A stretch of DNA of 64,000 nt, from positions 15,130 to 79,129 of the forward strand of contig CABUTR010000009.1 of assembly GCA_902494555.1 (NCBI GenBank), given 5' to 3'. Below are positions 18,311 to 27,367 of this stretch, piece after piece (the first letter of the stretch is position 1; each line of letters opens with the position of its first letter). The DNA comes from an uncultured Collinsella sp. Its GTDB lineage: Bacteria; Actinomycetota; Coriobacteriia; Coriobacteriales; Coriobacteriaceae. The position numbers and the translations under genes are program-made. The notes under the pieces were generated by a model. It saw nothing but the letters and a program-made list of their open reading frames with translations, was not told the origin of the DNA and did not search any database.

Positions 18311-19768
18311 ATGTCAATCGAATCGAGCTTGTCCCTCTTTGCCATGGTGGCGATCGCCGTCCCCATGCTGGGCTCCCTGCTCATCGTCATGCTGCCGCGT
18401 CCCTACGCTAAATGGATCTGCGCCTTTGCCGGCGGCATCGCCACGGTCGCTTCCGTTGGCTTGGCCGCGACGTTTGCCGGAAACGGCATGAACGCGGTCG
18501 ATGTAACCTGGGCGAGTATGGGCCAGACCTTGGTCATGGGCTTCATATTCGACCGGATGAGCACGCTGCTCGCACCCGCGTTCGTCGCTATCGGCCTGCT
18601 CGTCGTCATCTATTCGTTCCCGTACATGAGCGATAAGAATAAGGAGCATCCCGACGCGCCCCGTCGTCGCTTCTACGTGTACTTCTCCACGTTCATCGGC
18701 GCCATGGCCGGTCTCGCCTACAGCTCCACCATCGTCGGCCAGCTCGTTTTCTTCGAGATCACCGGTGTGTGCTCCTGGGGCCTCATCAGCTACTACATGA
18801 CGCCCACGGCCAAGAAGGCCGGTATGAAGGCGCTCATCATCACCCATATCGGCGCTCTGGGACTCTACATCGGCGCGGCCTTCCTGTTCGCCGGAACCGG
18901 CACGTTCGCGCTGAGCGCGATCTCCCAGCTCGATTCCGGTATGAAGACCGTCGTGCTGCTGCTCATCCTGTTCGCTGCTTGGGCCAAGTCCGCCCAGTTC
19001 CCGCTCTACATGTGGCTGCCCTCCGCAATGGAGGCCCCCACGCCCGTTTCCGCCTACCTTCATGGCGCGTCCATGGTTAAGGTCGGCGTGTGCGTGTTCG
19101 CCCGCGCTCTTGCGAGCGCCGGCGATATCCCCGAGATCGTCGGTTGGGTCGCCATCATCGACGCCGTCGTGACCATGCTCTTCGGCTTCCTCATGTACCT
19201 GCCCCAGAAGGATATGAAGCGCCTGCTCGCCTTCTCGACGATCGCTCAGCTCGCCTACGTGTTCTTTGGCCTGGGCCTCTCCGTGTTCGGAAGCCAGATG
19301 GCGTTTAACGGCGCCGTCGAGCACATCTTCAACCACGCGTTCACCAAGACCCTGTTCTTCCTCATCGCTGGCTCTCTCAGCTTCACGCTGGGAACCCGTA
19401 TGCTGCCCAAGATCCAGGGCCTCATGAAGAAGTACCCGGTCACGGGCGTGGGCTTTGCGGTCGCCGCGACTGCTATCGCCGGCGTGCCCCCCATGAGCAC
19501 GTTCTTTTCCAAGTTCCAGATCATTTCCGGTGGCTTCGCGGTTGGTGCTACCAACACGGTCATCTTTGTCCTCGTGTGCGTCATGGTCGTCGAGACCGTC
19601 GCCACCTTCGCATGGTTCCTGCGTTGGATGGGTAAGGTCCTGCCCGGTGAGCCGAGCGAGACCGTGGCCGCCGGCCAGCCCCTTCCGCGCGCCATGGCGT
19701 TCGTGTTCGTCGTCCTCATGATCATGGTCGTCGTCGCCGGTCCTCTGTCCTCTAGTTGGATGGGTTAG
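18311..19768 (+). CDS. hyfD: Formate hydrogenlyase membrane subunit HyfD (antiporter-like)
   Basis: A 485-residue polytopic protein (E. coli HyfD about 479) of the Mrp/NuoL-M-N antiporter family, with FFEITGVCSWGLISYY, the Lys in AWAKSAQFPLYMWLPSAM and the His in EHIFNHAFTKTLFF. Its presence, with HyfF, marks the Hyf (hydrogenase-4) rather than the smaller Hyc type and suggests ion translocation coupled to H2 formation. The gene starts 16 bp after hyfC with GGAGAAGGGAG as ribosome binding site. Confidence 0.9.
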   Translation: MSIESSLSLFAMVAIAVPMLGSLLIVMLPRPYAKWICAFAGGIATVASVGLAATFAGNGMNAVDVTWASMGQTLVMGFIFDRMSTLLAPAFVAIGLLVVIYSFPYMSDKNKEHPDAPRRRFYVYFSTFIGAMAGLAYSSTIVGQLVFFEITGVCSWGLISYYMTPTAKKAGMKALIITHIGALGLYIGAAFLFAGTGTFALSAISQLDSGMKTVVLLLILFAAWAKSAQFPLYMWLPSAMEAPTPVSAYLHGASMVKVGVCVFARALASAGDIPEIVGWVAIIDAVVTMLFGFLMYLPQKDMKRLLAFSTIAQLAYVFFGLGLSVFGSQMAFNGAVEHIFNHAFTKTLFFLIAGSLSFTLGTRMLPKIQGLMKKYPVTGVGFAVAATAIAGVPPMSTFFSKFQIISGGFAVGATNTVIFVLVCVMVVETVATFAWFLRWMGKVLPGEPSETVAAGQPLPRAMAFVFVVLMIMVVVAGPLSSSWMG

Positions 19769-19778
19769 GAGGTAGGAC

Positions 19779-20432
19779 ATGGGTTATTCGTTAGTCAATA
19801 TCCTGGGCGGTCTTCTGATCGTGACCTCCACCATGGTGGTCGTCTCGAAGACCATCCCGTCCGCCATCAAGTGGTACGCGATCCAGTCGGTTGTCCTGGT
19901 GGGCGTGCTGCTCACCCTGGGCCTCACCACCGGTGCCACCGAGCTTCTCATGTGGGCCGCGTCGGCCTTCGTCACCAAGGTGATCCTCGTTCCGTTCATT
20001 CTCAACCGTGCCTACAAGAAGATGGGTTCGCCTGCCGATAGCACGCTGACCTCCTCCATCAAGCCGGCCTGGACCATCATCCTCACCGGTCTGGAGGTGG
20101 CCGTCTGCTTCGCGGTGGTCACGCGCCTGAGCCTGCCCACCGCCGAGGTGGCCACTCCGGCCCTCGCCATCAGCTTCGCGCACTTCTTCGTCGGCCTCAC
20201 GTGCATCATCTCCCAGCGCAACATCCTCAAGCAGATCTTCGGGTACTGCCTTATGGAGAACGGTAGCCACGTGACGCTCGCTCTGCTCGCGCCCACGGCC
20301 CCCGAGATCATCGAGATCGGCATCGCCACCGACGCCATCTTCGCCGTCATCATCATGTCCGCCGTCGTCGTGAGGATTTGGAACGACACCAAGTCGCTCG
20401 ACTCCCACGACCTGACCGAATTGAAGGGGTAG
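19779..20432 (+). CDS. hyfE: Formate hydrogenlyase membrane subunit HyfE (NuoK-like, extended)
   Basis: A 217-residue membrane protein, almost the same length as E. coli HyfE (216) and about twice a classical NuoK. It has six or so hydrophobic segments; the second half contains GLTCIISQRNILKQIFGYCL followed by ENGSHVTLALLAP, with the charged/polar pattern of HyfE. It starts 10 bp after hyfD with GGAGGTAGG upstream and ends 3 bp before hyfF. Confidence 0.9.
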   Translation: MGYSLVNILGGLLIVTSTMVVVSKTIPSAIKWYAIQSVVLVGVLLTLGLTTGATELLMWAASAFVTKVILVPFILNRAYKKMGSPADSTLTSSIKPAWTIILTGLEVAVCFAVVTRLSLPTAEVATPALAISFAHFFVGLTCIISQRNILKQIFGYCLMENGSHVTLALLAPTAPEIIEIGIATDAIFAVIIMSAVVVRIWNDTKSLDSHDLTELKG

Positions 20433-20435
20433 GCC

Positions 20436-22001
20436 ATGGATGTTTCAATGCTGACGGTCGCCCTGCTCGCTTGTCCTCTCGTGTTCTCCCTGATTATGGC
20501 TGCGCTCCCCAAGACGACGTCCTACAACGTCTTCGCGGGGCTCAACACCATCTCCGTCGCGGCGACCCTTGTCCTTTCGGTCGTCACCGCGGGAACCATG
20601 CTCTCGAGCGGGCAGAATATCGACGCTTTGGGCCTGTGGCTCCATCTCGATTCGCTCTCGTCGATCTTCGTCCTTCTGGTAGGCATCATCGGGTTCATCA
20701 CCGGCGTGTACTCCATCTCCTATATCAAGATCGATATCGAGGAGAAGACCATGCCGGCCGAGCGCACCAAGCAGTACTACGCGCTGTTCAGCCTGTTCGT
20801 CTTCACGATGCTGCTCGCCTGCCTGTCCAACAACATCATCCTCACCTGGGCGGCGGTCGAGGCCACTACGCTGTCGACCGTGTTCCTCGTGGGCATCTAC
20901 AAGAACAAGCAGGCGCTCGAGGCGTCTTGGAAGTACGCGATGGTCTGCACCGCCGGTGTGGCCTTCGGCCTGTTCGGCACGCTGCTCATCTACGCGAACG
21001 CCGCCGATATCATGCCCAACGCGCATGAGGCCGCCTTCCTCACCTCCATCATGCCCTACGCCGACCAGTTCGACCCGATGCTCGTGCGCCTCGCGTTCGC
21101 GTTCATCGTCATCGGCTTCGGCACCAAGGCGGGCCTGTTCCCCATGCACACCTGGCTGCCCGACGCGCACTCCCAGGCTCCGAGCCCGGTCTCCGCGCTG
21201 CTCTCGGGCGTGCTGCTCAAGTGCGCCATGCTGGTGATCATCCGCTTCTACTCCCTGTCCATCATCACGGTGGGCGACACCTATCCGCGAACGCTCCTGC
21301 TCATCCTGGGCACGCTGTCCATCCTGGTGGCTGCCCTGTGCATCTTCAAGCAGGACGATATCAAGCGCCGCTTCGCGTACTCCTCCGTCGACAACGTCGG
21401 CGTGGTCGCGCTGTGCCTGGGTATCGGTGGCCCGCTCGGTATCGCCGCCTGCCTGCTGCACTGCATCTTCCACGGCTTCACGAAGGCGCTCGCCTTCTGC
21501 ATGGCCGGTAACATCCAGCACATCTACCACACCCGCGACCTGAACAAGATCAAGGGCGTCGTCGAGATCGCTCCCGTCACGGCAGCGCTCACCATCATCG
21601 CCCTGCTCGCGCTCGCCGCCTTCCCGCCGTTCGCCCTGTTCATCTCCGAGTTCCTCACCTTCGTGGCCGGCGTTCAGTCCGGTCCCATCTGGGTGGTCGT
21701 GCTCGTGGCCATCGGCCTCACCGGCGTGTACTTCGCCCTTACCGGCATCGCGCTCAAGTCCATCTTCGGCAAGGCGCCCGAGGGCATGAAGCGCCACGAG
21801 GTGCCCGCCCTCATGATCATCCCCGAGATCGCCCTCGCGATCGTGGTCATGTGGTTCGGTATCGCCACCCCGGTCGCCATCACGAGCGGCGTCGAGGATG
21901 CAACGTCCGTCGTTTTGAACCAGAGCGTCGAAGAGCTCCACGAGGCCCCTCTCTACCGCATGGTGTTCAGTTCCCAGACCAAGACAAGTGAGGTGAATTA
22001 G
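20436..22001 (+). CDS. hyfF: Formate hydrogenlyase membrane subunit HyfF (antiporter-like)
   Basis: A 521-residue antiporter-like protein (E. coli HyfF about 526). Family positions include the Glu in TWAAVEATTLSTVFLV, the Lys/His in GFGTKAGLFPMHTWLPDAH and the His in LHCIFHGFTKALAF. Together with HyfB and HyfD it supplies three antiporter-type modules. The spacing to neighbours is 3 and 4 bp, so translation is probably coupled along the membrane block. Confidence 0.92.
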   Translation: MDVSMLTVALLACPLVFSLIMAALPKTTSYNVFAGLNTISVAATLVLSVVTAGTMLSSGQNIDALGLWLHLDSLSSIFVLLVGIIGFITGVYSISYIKIDIEEKTMPAERTKQYYALFSLFVFTMLLACLSNNIILTWAAVEATTLSTVFLVGIYKNKQALEASWKYAMVCTAGVAFGLFGTLLIYANAADIMPNAHEAAFLTSIMPYADQFDPMLVRLAFAFIVIGFGTKAGLFPMHTWLPDAHSQAPSPVSALLSGVLLKCAMLVIIRFYSLSIITVGDTYPRTLLLILGTLSILVAALCIFKQDDIKRRFAYSSVDNVGVVALCLGIGGPLGIAACLLHCIFHGFTKALAFCMAGNIQHIYHTRDLNKIKGVVEIAPVTAALTIIALLALAAFPPFALFISEFLTFVAGVQSGPIWVVVLVAIGLTGVYFALTGIALKSIFGKAPEGMKRHEVPALMIIPEIALAIVVMWFGIATPVAITSGVEDATSVVLNQSVEELHEAPLYRMVFSSQTKTSEVN

Positions 22002-22005
22002 CACC

Positions 22006-23778
22006 ATGGCAGAACCTGAAAAGAAGGACTACGCTCGTCGCTGCGAAAGCCACGTCGAGGCCCTGCGCGCTGCAGTGCCGGGCGCTATCGAGAAGGTCGA
22101 GTGGCAGTGCGAGGACCAGCTGACGATTACCGTCAAGCAGGACAAGCTGCCCGAGGCCGTCCACTACCTGTACTACGAGCGCTACGGCTGGATTCCCGTG
22201 ATCATCGGCAACGATGAGCGCAGCCTATGCGGCCGTTACGCCGTGTACTACGTCATCTCCATGGAGGGGGAGGATCCCGGCTGGGTGACCGTCCGCGCCG
22301 AGGTCGATTCCGCCAAGATGACGTTCCCGTCCGTGACGCCGTTCGTCCCCGCCTGCGTGTGGGGCGAGCGCGAGCTGCGCGACATGTTCGGCCTGATCCC
22401 CGAGGGTCTGCCCGATCGTCGTCGCCTGGTGCTGCCCGATGACTGGCCCAGCGGCCTGTATCCGCTGCGCAAGGACTCCATGGACTACCGTTTCCGTCCC
22501 GCTCCCGCGAGCGACATGGAAAACTACGAGTTCTTGGCCGATACCAAGGGCAAGGAGACGACGCTCGTCCCCATGGGCCCGTTGCACATTACCTCCGACG
22601 AGCCCGGCCACTTCCGTCTGTTCGTTGAGGGCGAGACGATCGTCGACGCCGACTATCGTCTGTTCTACGTGCACCGCGGCATGGAGAAGGTCGCCGAGAC
22701 GCGCTTGAACTATGACGCCGTGACGTTCCTCGCCGACCGCATCTGCGGCATCTGCGGCTGCGCCCACTCGGTGGCCTACGCCGAGGCCGTCGAGCGCGCC
22801 CAGGGCATCCATGTCCCGCCGCGTGCCCAGTATATCCGCGCCATCATGCTCGAGGTCGAGCGCCTGCACTCGCATCTGCTCAACATTGGCCTGGCGTCTC
22901 ACTACACGGGCTTCGATTCCGGCTTCCAGCAGTTCTTCCGCGTCCGCGAGAAGTCCATGGACCTGGCCGAGAAGCTCTCCGGTCACCGTAAGACCTACGG
23001 CCTCAATGTGATCGGCGGCGTGCGTCGCGACATTTTGGCCGAGCAGAAGCTCTCCACGCTCACGACCATCCACCAGCTGCGCTCCGAGGTTCAGGAGCTC
23101 GTCGACGTCTTGCTCTCGACGCCCAACTTTATTGAGCGTACGAGTGGCATCGGCATCTTGGACCGCAAGATCGCACGCGACTTCTCGCCGGTCGGCCCGC
23201 TCATGCGTGGCTCGGGCTATGCCCGCGACGTGCGCTTTGACCATCCCTTCGACGGCTACGCCGATCCGGACGTCCAGAAGATGCACGCCGCTACGGCCGA
23301 CACCTGCGATGCCTTCGGCCGTACCGCCGTCCGCATCCAGGAGGTCTACGATTCGATCGACATGATCGAGACCATGCTCGAGAACTGCCCGTCGGGCCCC
23401 ATCCTCACCACGGACTGGGAGTACACCCCGCACAAGTACGCCATCGGCGCCACCGAGGCTCCGCGCGGCGAGGATGTGCACTGGGCGATGCTCGGCAACA
23501 ACCAGAAGTGCTACCGCTGGCGCGCCAAGGCCGCCACGTACAGCAACTGGCCGGTCCTGCGCTACATGTTCCGCGGCAACACCGTGGGCGACGCGGCGCT
23601 GATCGTCGGCTCGCTCGACCCGTGCTACTCCTGCACCGACCGCGTGACGGTGACCGATGTCGCCGCCAAGCGCGACCACGTGCTCGACAAGGAGCAGTTC
23701 GAGAACGTCTGGCGCGACAAGTCGCCGCTTGCGGGCGAGGGCACCATGGCCGCTCCGCTCGATGAGGAGGCGCTCTAA
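22006..23778 (+). CDS. hyfG: NiFe hydrogenase large subunit HyfG (NuoC-NuoD fusion)
   Basis: A 590-residue catalytic subunit that reduces protons to H2. The N-terminal ~160 residues match NuoC (30-kDa) and end with RELRDMFGLIPEGLPDRRRLVLPDDWPSG; the rest is the NuoD/NiFe large-subunit domain. Nickel ligands are seen as RICGICGCAHS (from about residue 245) and DPCYSC (538-543). The C-terminus after CTDRVTVTDV is a tail of about 40 residues that should be removed by the HycI protease after nickel insertion. The start lies 4 bp after hyfF. Confidence 0.95.
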   Translation: MAEPEKKDYARRCESHVEALRAAVPGAIEKVEWQCEDQLTITVKQDKLPEAVHYLYYERYGWIPVIIGNDERSLCGRYAVYYVISMEGEDPGWVTVRAEVDSAKMTFPSVTPFVPACVWGERELRDMFGLIPEGLPDRRRLVLPDDWPSGLYPLRKDSMDYRFRPAPASDMENYEFLADTKGKETTLVPMGPLHITSDEPGHFRLFVEGETIVDADYRLFYVHRGMEKVAETRLNYDAVTFLADRICGICGCAHSVAYAEAVERAQGIHVPPRAQYIRAIMLEVERLHSHLLNIGLASHYTGFDSGFQQFFRVREKSMDLAEKLSGHRKTYGLNVIGGVRRDILAEQKLSTLTTIHQLRSEVQELVDVLLSTPNFIERTSGIGILDRKIARDFSPVGPLMRGSGYARDVRFDHPFDGYADPDVQKMHAATADTCDAFGRTAVRIQEVYDSIDMIETMLENCPSGPILTTDWEYTPHKYAIGATEAPRGEDVHWAMLGNNQKCYRWRAKAATYSNWPVLRYMFRGNTVGDAALIVGSLDPCYSCTDRVTVTDVAAKRDHVLDKEQFENVWRDKSPLAGEGTMAAPLDEEAL

Positions 23779-23779
23779 T

Positions 23780-24496
23780 ATGCTGAAGCTTTGGAAGGTT
23801 AACGCCAAGGCCGGCGACGCGACGGTCAAGTACCCGTTTGCGCCGTTCCCCACCAACAAGGACATGCGCGGCAAGCCCGAGCACAACGCGGAGCTCTGCA
23901 TCGCCTGCGGTGCCTGCGGCGTGGCGTGCCCGGCCGATGCCATTCGCATGGACACCGACCTTGCGGCCGATACCATCACCTGGTCGATCGACTACGGTCG
24001 CTGCATCTTTTGCGGCCGCTGCGAGGAAGCCTGCCCCATGGAGGCCATCAAGCTCACCGAGGAGTTTGAGCTGGCCGTCATGAGTAAGGACGACCTCACC
24101 AGCAAGAGCGTCTACACGCTCGAGCACTGCTCGCGTTGCGGCAAGCCGTTTGCCCCGCACAAGGAGATCGACTACGCCAAGCGCCTGCTGCAAAAGGCCG
24201 GCGGCATGGAGGCCATCCAGGCCGCCCGTACCGTCGGCATGTGCCAGGAGTGCAAGCGCGAGCTCGACGCCCTGCGTGCCGCCTCGGCCGTAAAGACCGG
24301 CAACGCACGCGGCATGGCTGCCAACGAGACGCTTGCGTCCGGTGAGCCCCAGGGCCCCGGCATGGAGTATCTTGGCGGCCACGGCGTGAACCCGGAGTAT
24401 GTCGACCGCGAGCTCAACCCCGATGCGCCCGAGATCCCCGCCGGTCCTGCACCGGTCGAGGGCATCATCATGGATTTTGATACGAAGGAGGAGTAA
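23780..24496 (+). CDS. hyfH: Formate hydrogenlyase ferredoxin subunit HyfH (NuoI-like)
   Basis: A 238-residue iron-sulfur protein (E. coli HyfH about 181). It contains two [4Fe-4S] motifs, CIACGACGVACP and CIFCGRCEEACP, that relay electrons to the small subunit. After them come CSRCGKPF and CQECKREL, two CxxC pairs which could bind another metal. The C-terminal ~50 residues extend beyond the E. coli protein and show no motif. The ATG at 23780 begins one base after the hyfG stop codon. Confidence 0.88.
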   Translation: MLKLWKVNAKAGDATVKYPFAPFPTNKDMRGKPEHNAELCIACGACGVACPADAIRMDTDLAADTITWSIDYGRCIFCGRCEEACPMEAIKLTEEFELAVMSKDDLTSKSVYTLEHCSRCGKPFAPHKEIDYAKRLLQKAGGMEAIQAARTVGMCQECKRELDALRAASAVKTGNARGMAANETLASGEPQGPGMEYLGGHGVNPEYVDRELNPDAPEIPAGPAPVEGIIMDFDTKEE

Positions 24497-24498
24497 CC

Positions 24499-25281
24499 AT
24501 GGCCGAACCCACGCTTTTGCCCGAGCGGCTTCAGTACCGCCCGACCAAGATCGAGCTCGACGAGAGCATCGAGAAGGCCAAGGCGACCCTTCTTAAGAAG
24601 ATCAAGCGCTCGGTGTACGTCTACCGTGTCGACTGCGGCGGCTGCAATGGCTGCGAGATCGAGATCTTCGGTTCCATCACGCCCGTCTTTGACGTCGAGC
24701 GCTTTGGCATCAAGGTCGTGCCCTCGCCCCGCCACGCCGACGTGCTGCTGTACACCGGCGCCGTGACGCGTGCCATGCGCATGCCGGCCCTGCGCGCCTT
24801 TGAGGCCGCGCCCGATCCCAAGATCGTGGTGTCCTATGGCGCGTGCGGCTGCACCGGCGGCATCTTCTACGACAACTACTGCGTCTGGGGCGGCACGGAC
24901 AAGATTCTGCCGGTCGATGTCTACATCCCCGGCTGCCCGCCCAGCCCCGCGCAGACCATCTACGGCTTTGCTATGGCACTTGGCCTGCTGGACCAAAAGC
25001 TCCATGCCGAGACCACGGTGGAGGCCGCCGGCGAGCAGGCTGATATCCTGCACCCCGGCGTGCCGTACAAGCTGCGCGTTGCCATTGAGCGCGAAGCTCG
25101 CGCCATGAGCGGTTACCGTTATGGCCGCGACCTGGCTAACGAGTTTATGGATACGCTCGAGGGCGCGCCCAAGGGCGATATCCGCGGTGCCATGGCGCTG
25201 CTCATCGACAAGCAGGACGATCCGCGCCGCGTCGAGGTCTACTCGGCGCTGCAGGATCTGGTGCTGGCCGGAGGTCGCTAG
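24499..25281 (+). CDS. hyfI: NiFe hydrogenase small subunit HyfI (NuoB-like)
   Basis: A 260-residue NuoB-type subunit carrying the proximal [4Fe-4S] cluster next to the NiFe site. Ligands are visible in VDCGGCNGCEIEIF, in SYGACGCTGGIF and in YIPGCPPSPAQTIYG. It starts 2 bp after hyfH and ends exactly where hycH begins. The length matches E. coli HyfI (about 252). Confidence 0.93.
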   Translation: MAEPTLLPERLQYRPTKIELDESIEKAKATLLKKIKRSVYVYRVDCGGCNGCEIEIFGSITPVFDVERFGIKVVPSPRHADVLLYTGAVTRAMRMPALRAFEAAPDPKIVVSYGACGCTGGIFYDNYCVWGGTDKILPVDVYIPGCPPSPAQTIYGFAMALGLLDQKLHAETTVEAAGEQADILHPGVPYKLRVAIEREARAMSGYRYGRDLANEFMDTLEGAPKGDIRGAMALLIDKQDDPRRVEVYSALQDLVLAGGR

Positions 25282-25863
25282 ATGGAGCTCACGGACCGCT
25301 CTGGCTACTTTGCGGGCCCCGGCATGCTCGGCGGCTCCTTTGGCGATGCCTCGCGCGCAAGCGACGAGGCCGCCGAGGGCGTCGTCGACCCCTGCCTGGG
25401 CCATACGCCCGACCAGGTGGTCTTCTATGAGCTCACACGTAAGTTTGTGGAGACCGAGGAAGACGTTCCCCAGGAGGCCTGCGACGTGCTGTACTACACG
25501 CTCGCCGTGGGCCACCACACCGGCGTGCTCGACTGCTTTGAGCCGCGCCTGTCGGTGCCGGTGGATGTGTTCTATTCGCTCGTCGACGCGCTGCCGGAGG
25601 GGGAGGCCAAGACCAAGTTCGAGGCCATCCGCTCCCTTGGCGAGTGCCAGCTCGACAAGGCGGCGGTGCCGTCGCTGCTCGAGGCCTGCGATGCGCTGCT
25701 CGACGAGCGCGGTTTTCGCGGGTCGGCCAAGGCCGGGATCTCGGTGTTCGACGACGACTTTGGCCTGCATGCCCAGCAGGTCGCGTTCTTAATGAAGTTT
25801 CGCGATCTGGTTGAGCGCGTGCGCGATGTGTCGGGCGTGTATCTGACGGGAAGGTTGCAGTAA
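25282..25863 (+). CDS. hycH: HycH/HyfJ-like formate hydrogenlyase maturation protein
   Basis: A 193-residue soluble protein. The segment VVFYELTRKFVETEEDVP and the mid-region DVLYYTLAVGHHTGVLDCF resemble the HycH/HyfJ family, which is needed for processing or assembly of the large subunit. It is somewhat longer than HycH because of an N-terminal extension of about 40 residues. It is immediately adjacent to hyfI and overlaps hycI by one base. Confidence 0.8.
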   Translation: MELTDRSGYFAGPGMLGGSFGDASRASDEAAEGVVDPCLGHTPDQVVFYELTRKFVETEEDVPQEACDVLYYTLAVGHHTGVLDCFEPRLSVPVDVFYSLVDALPEGEAKTKFEAIRSLGECQLDKAAVPSLLEACDALLDERGFRGSAKAGISVFDDDFGLHAQQVAFLMKFRDLVERVRDVSGVYLTGRLQ

Positions 25864-26366
25864 TGGGTCGCGTTGTAGACGGTCGTGTGAACGGCGCCCC
25901 GTTTGCGGGTATCGTGCTCACGGCGGGAAGCGTGCTGCGCGCCGACGATGCCGCCGGCCCCGTGCTCTCCAAAAAGATGGAGGACGCACCCATCGCCGGT
26001 TGGTACACCATCGACGGTGGCCAAACGCCCGAGGACGACATCATCGAGGTCAAGCGCGAGCGTCCGCCTCGCCTGGTCTTGGTCGATGCCGCCGACATGG
26101 CACTGCCCGTCGGGTCCATCCGCTTGCTCGACAAGCGCGATGTGGCCCGTAAGTCGATGTTCACCACGCATTCGCTTCCTTTGTCGATTCTGATCGAAGA
26201 GATTGAGCAATCGTGCGATGATATCGTCTTCGTTGGGATTCAGCCGGGCGACACGGAGTTCTACAACCCCATGTCCCCGGAAGTCTTTGACGCCGTCGAC
26301 GCCGTGTACGACGCCGTGTTCGCCAACGACTTTTCCCGCTTTGTCCGCTTGGGGCAAGAGCAATAG
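25863..26366 (+). CDS. hycI: Hydrogenase maturation protease HycI
   Basis: A 167-residue aspartic-type endopeptidase of the HyaD/HycI family that trims the C-terminal tail of the hydrogenase large subunit once nickel is bound. The nickel-sensing residues are recognisable: the acidic pair in SVLRADDAAGP, Asp in LVLVDAADM, and His in TTHSLPLS. The usual GNxL start of the first motif is changed to GSVL, a mild departure. The start codon overlaps the hycH stop. Confidence 0.85.
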   Translation: MGRVVDGRVNGAPFAGIVLTAGSVLRADDAAGPVLSKKMEDAPIAGWYTIDGGQTPEDDIIEVKRERPPRLVLVDAADMALPVGSIRLLDKRDVARKSMFTTHSLPLSILIEEIEQSCDDIVFVGIQPGDTEFYNPMSPEVFDAVDAVYDAVFANDFSRFVRLGQEQ

Positions 26367-26405
26367 GAGCGCTTGTCTCTGCTGATTAGGAAAGAAGTGA
26401 TTGAC

Positions 26406-27245
26406 ATGGCAGATTCCAAGGTGGAGTACCCCGCTCCCGACTGCCTGGCGCCCGCCGCGATCGAGGCCAAGACCGAGGCCGCCGGCGTGACCAAGGCCAA
26501 CCTGCCGGTCGCAAAGGCCTTTCTGTTGGCAATGTTCGCCGGTGCGTTTATTGCCTTCGGCGGCCTGTTTTTTACCGTGTTCTTGAGCGATAGCACGCTG
26601 GGCTGGGGCGCCCAGCGCGTCGTGGGCGGCCTGTGCTTTTGCCTGGGCCTGGTGCTCGTGCTGGTGTGCGGCGCCGAGCTGTTCACCGGCAACTCGCTTA
26701 TGGTCTGCGCGCTCAAGAGCAAAAAGATCACCCTGGCTCAGATGCTCAAGGCATGGATTGTCGTGTGGCTTGGTAACTTTGTCGGTGCCCTGTTCATCGT
26801 CTTTTTGGTGTACATGGCCGGCATTTACAAGCTCAACGGCGAGGCGGTCGCCAATTCCATGGTGAGCGTTGCCGCCGGCAAGGTGACGATCGACTGGGTG
26901 ACGATCTTCTTCCGCGGCATCCTGTGCAACATCTTTGTGTGCCTGGCCGTGTGGATCGGTACCGCCGGCAAGACCGTGGTCGATAAGGTTGTGGGCATTC
27001 TGCTGCCTATCGCCGCCTTTGTGGCCTGCGGTTTTGAGCACTGCGTCGCCAACATGTACTTTTTGCCCATGGGTGCCGTGATGCACGCGTGCGGCTATGG
27101 TGCCGACGTCGCCGGTGCCGATGCGCTCAACGCCGCGGGCATTGCGTTTAACCTGTCCGCCGCCACGCTGGGCAACATTGTGGGCGGCGCGGTTCTGGTC
27201 GCGCTCGGCTACTGGTTTATCTACGCCAAGAAGTCCGAGGCGTAA
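26406..27245 (+). CDS. focA: Formate channel FocA (formate/nitrite transporter family)
   Basis: A 279-residue membrane protein with six hydrophobic helices. FNT-family features are AGAFIAFGGLFFTV near the first helix, CGAELFTGNSLMV (omega loop region) and GFEHCVANMYFLPMG with the central pore His. It imports or exports formate, providing substrate for FdhF. ATG 26406 follows GGAAAGAAG at about 9 bases. It is the last gene of the operon and is followed by a strong terminator. Confidence 0.92.
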   Translation: MADSKVEYPAPDCLAPAAIEAKTEAAGVTKANLPVAKAFLLAMFAGAFIAFGGLFFTVFLSDSTLGWGAQRVVGGLCFCLGLVLVLVCGAELFTGNSLMVCALKSKKITLAQMLKAWIVVWLGNFVGALFIVFLVYMAGIYKLNGEAVANSMVSVAAGKVTIDWVTIFFRGILCNIFVCLAVWIGTAGKTVVDKVVGILLPIAAFVACGFEHCVANMYFLPMGAVMHACGYGADVAGADALNAAGIAFNLSAATLGNIVGGAVLVALGYWFIYAKKSEA

Positions 27246-27267
27246 GGTATCGTCTGTTTGACGTTGG

Positions 27268-27303
27268 GCCTCCCGCGGGGCATTGCCGTGCGGGAGGCTT
27301 TTT
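27268..27303 (+). terminator. Terminator of the formate hydrogenlyase operon
   Basis: Perfect 9-bp stem GCCTCCCGC/GCGGGAGGC (27268-27276 and 27290-27298) followed by TTTTT. It lies 23 bp after the focA stop. Confidence 0.85.
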
Positions 27304-27367
27304 GGGTCTGGGGCTCGTTGCCGGGCTTTTGGCCTGTTGTGTTTGGCTGATGAAAGGGGTAATCGAG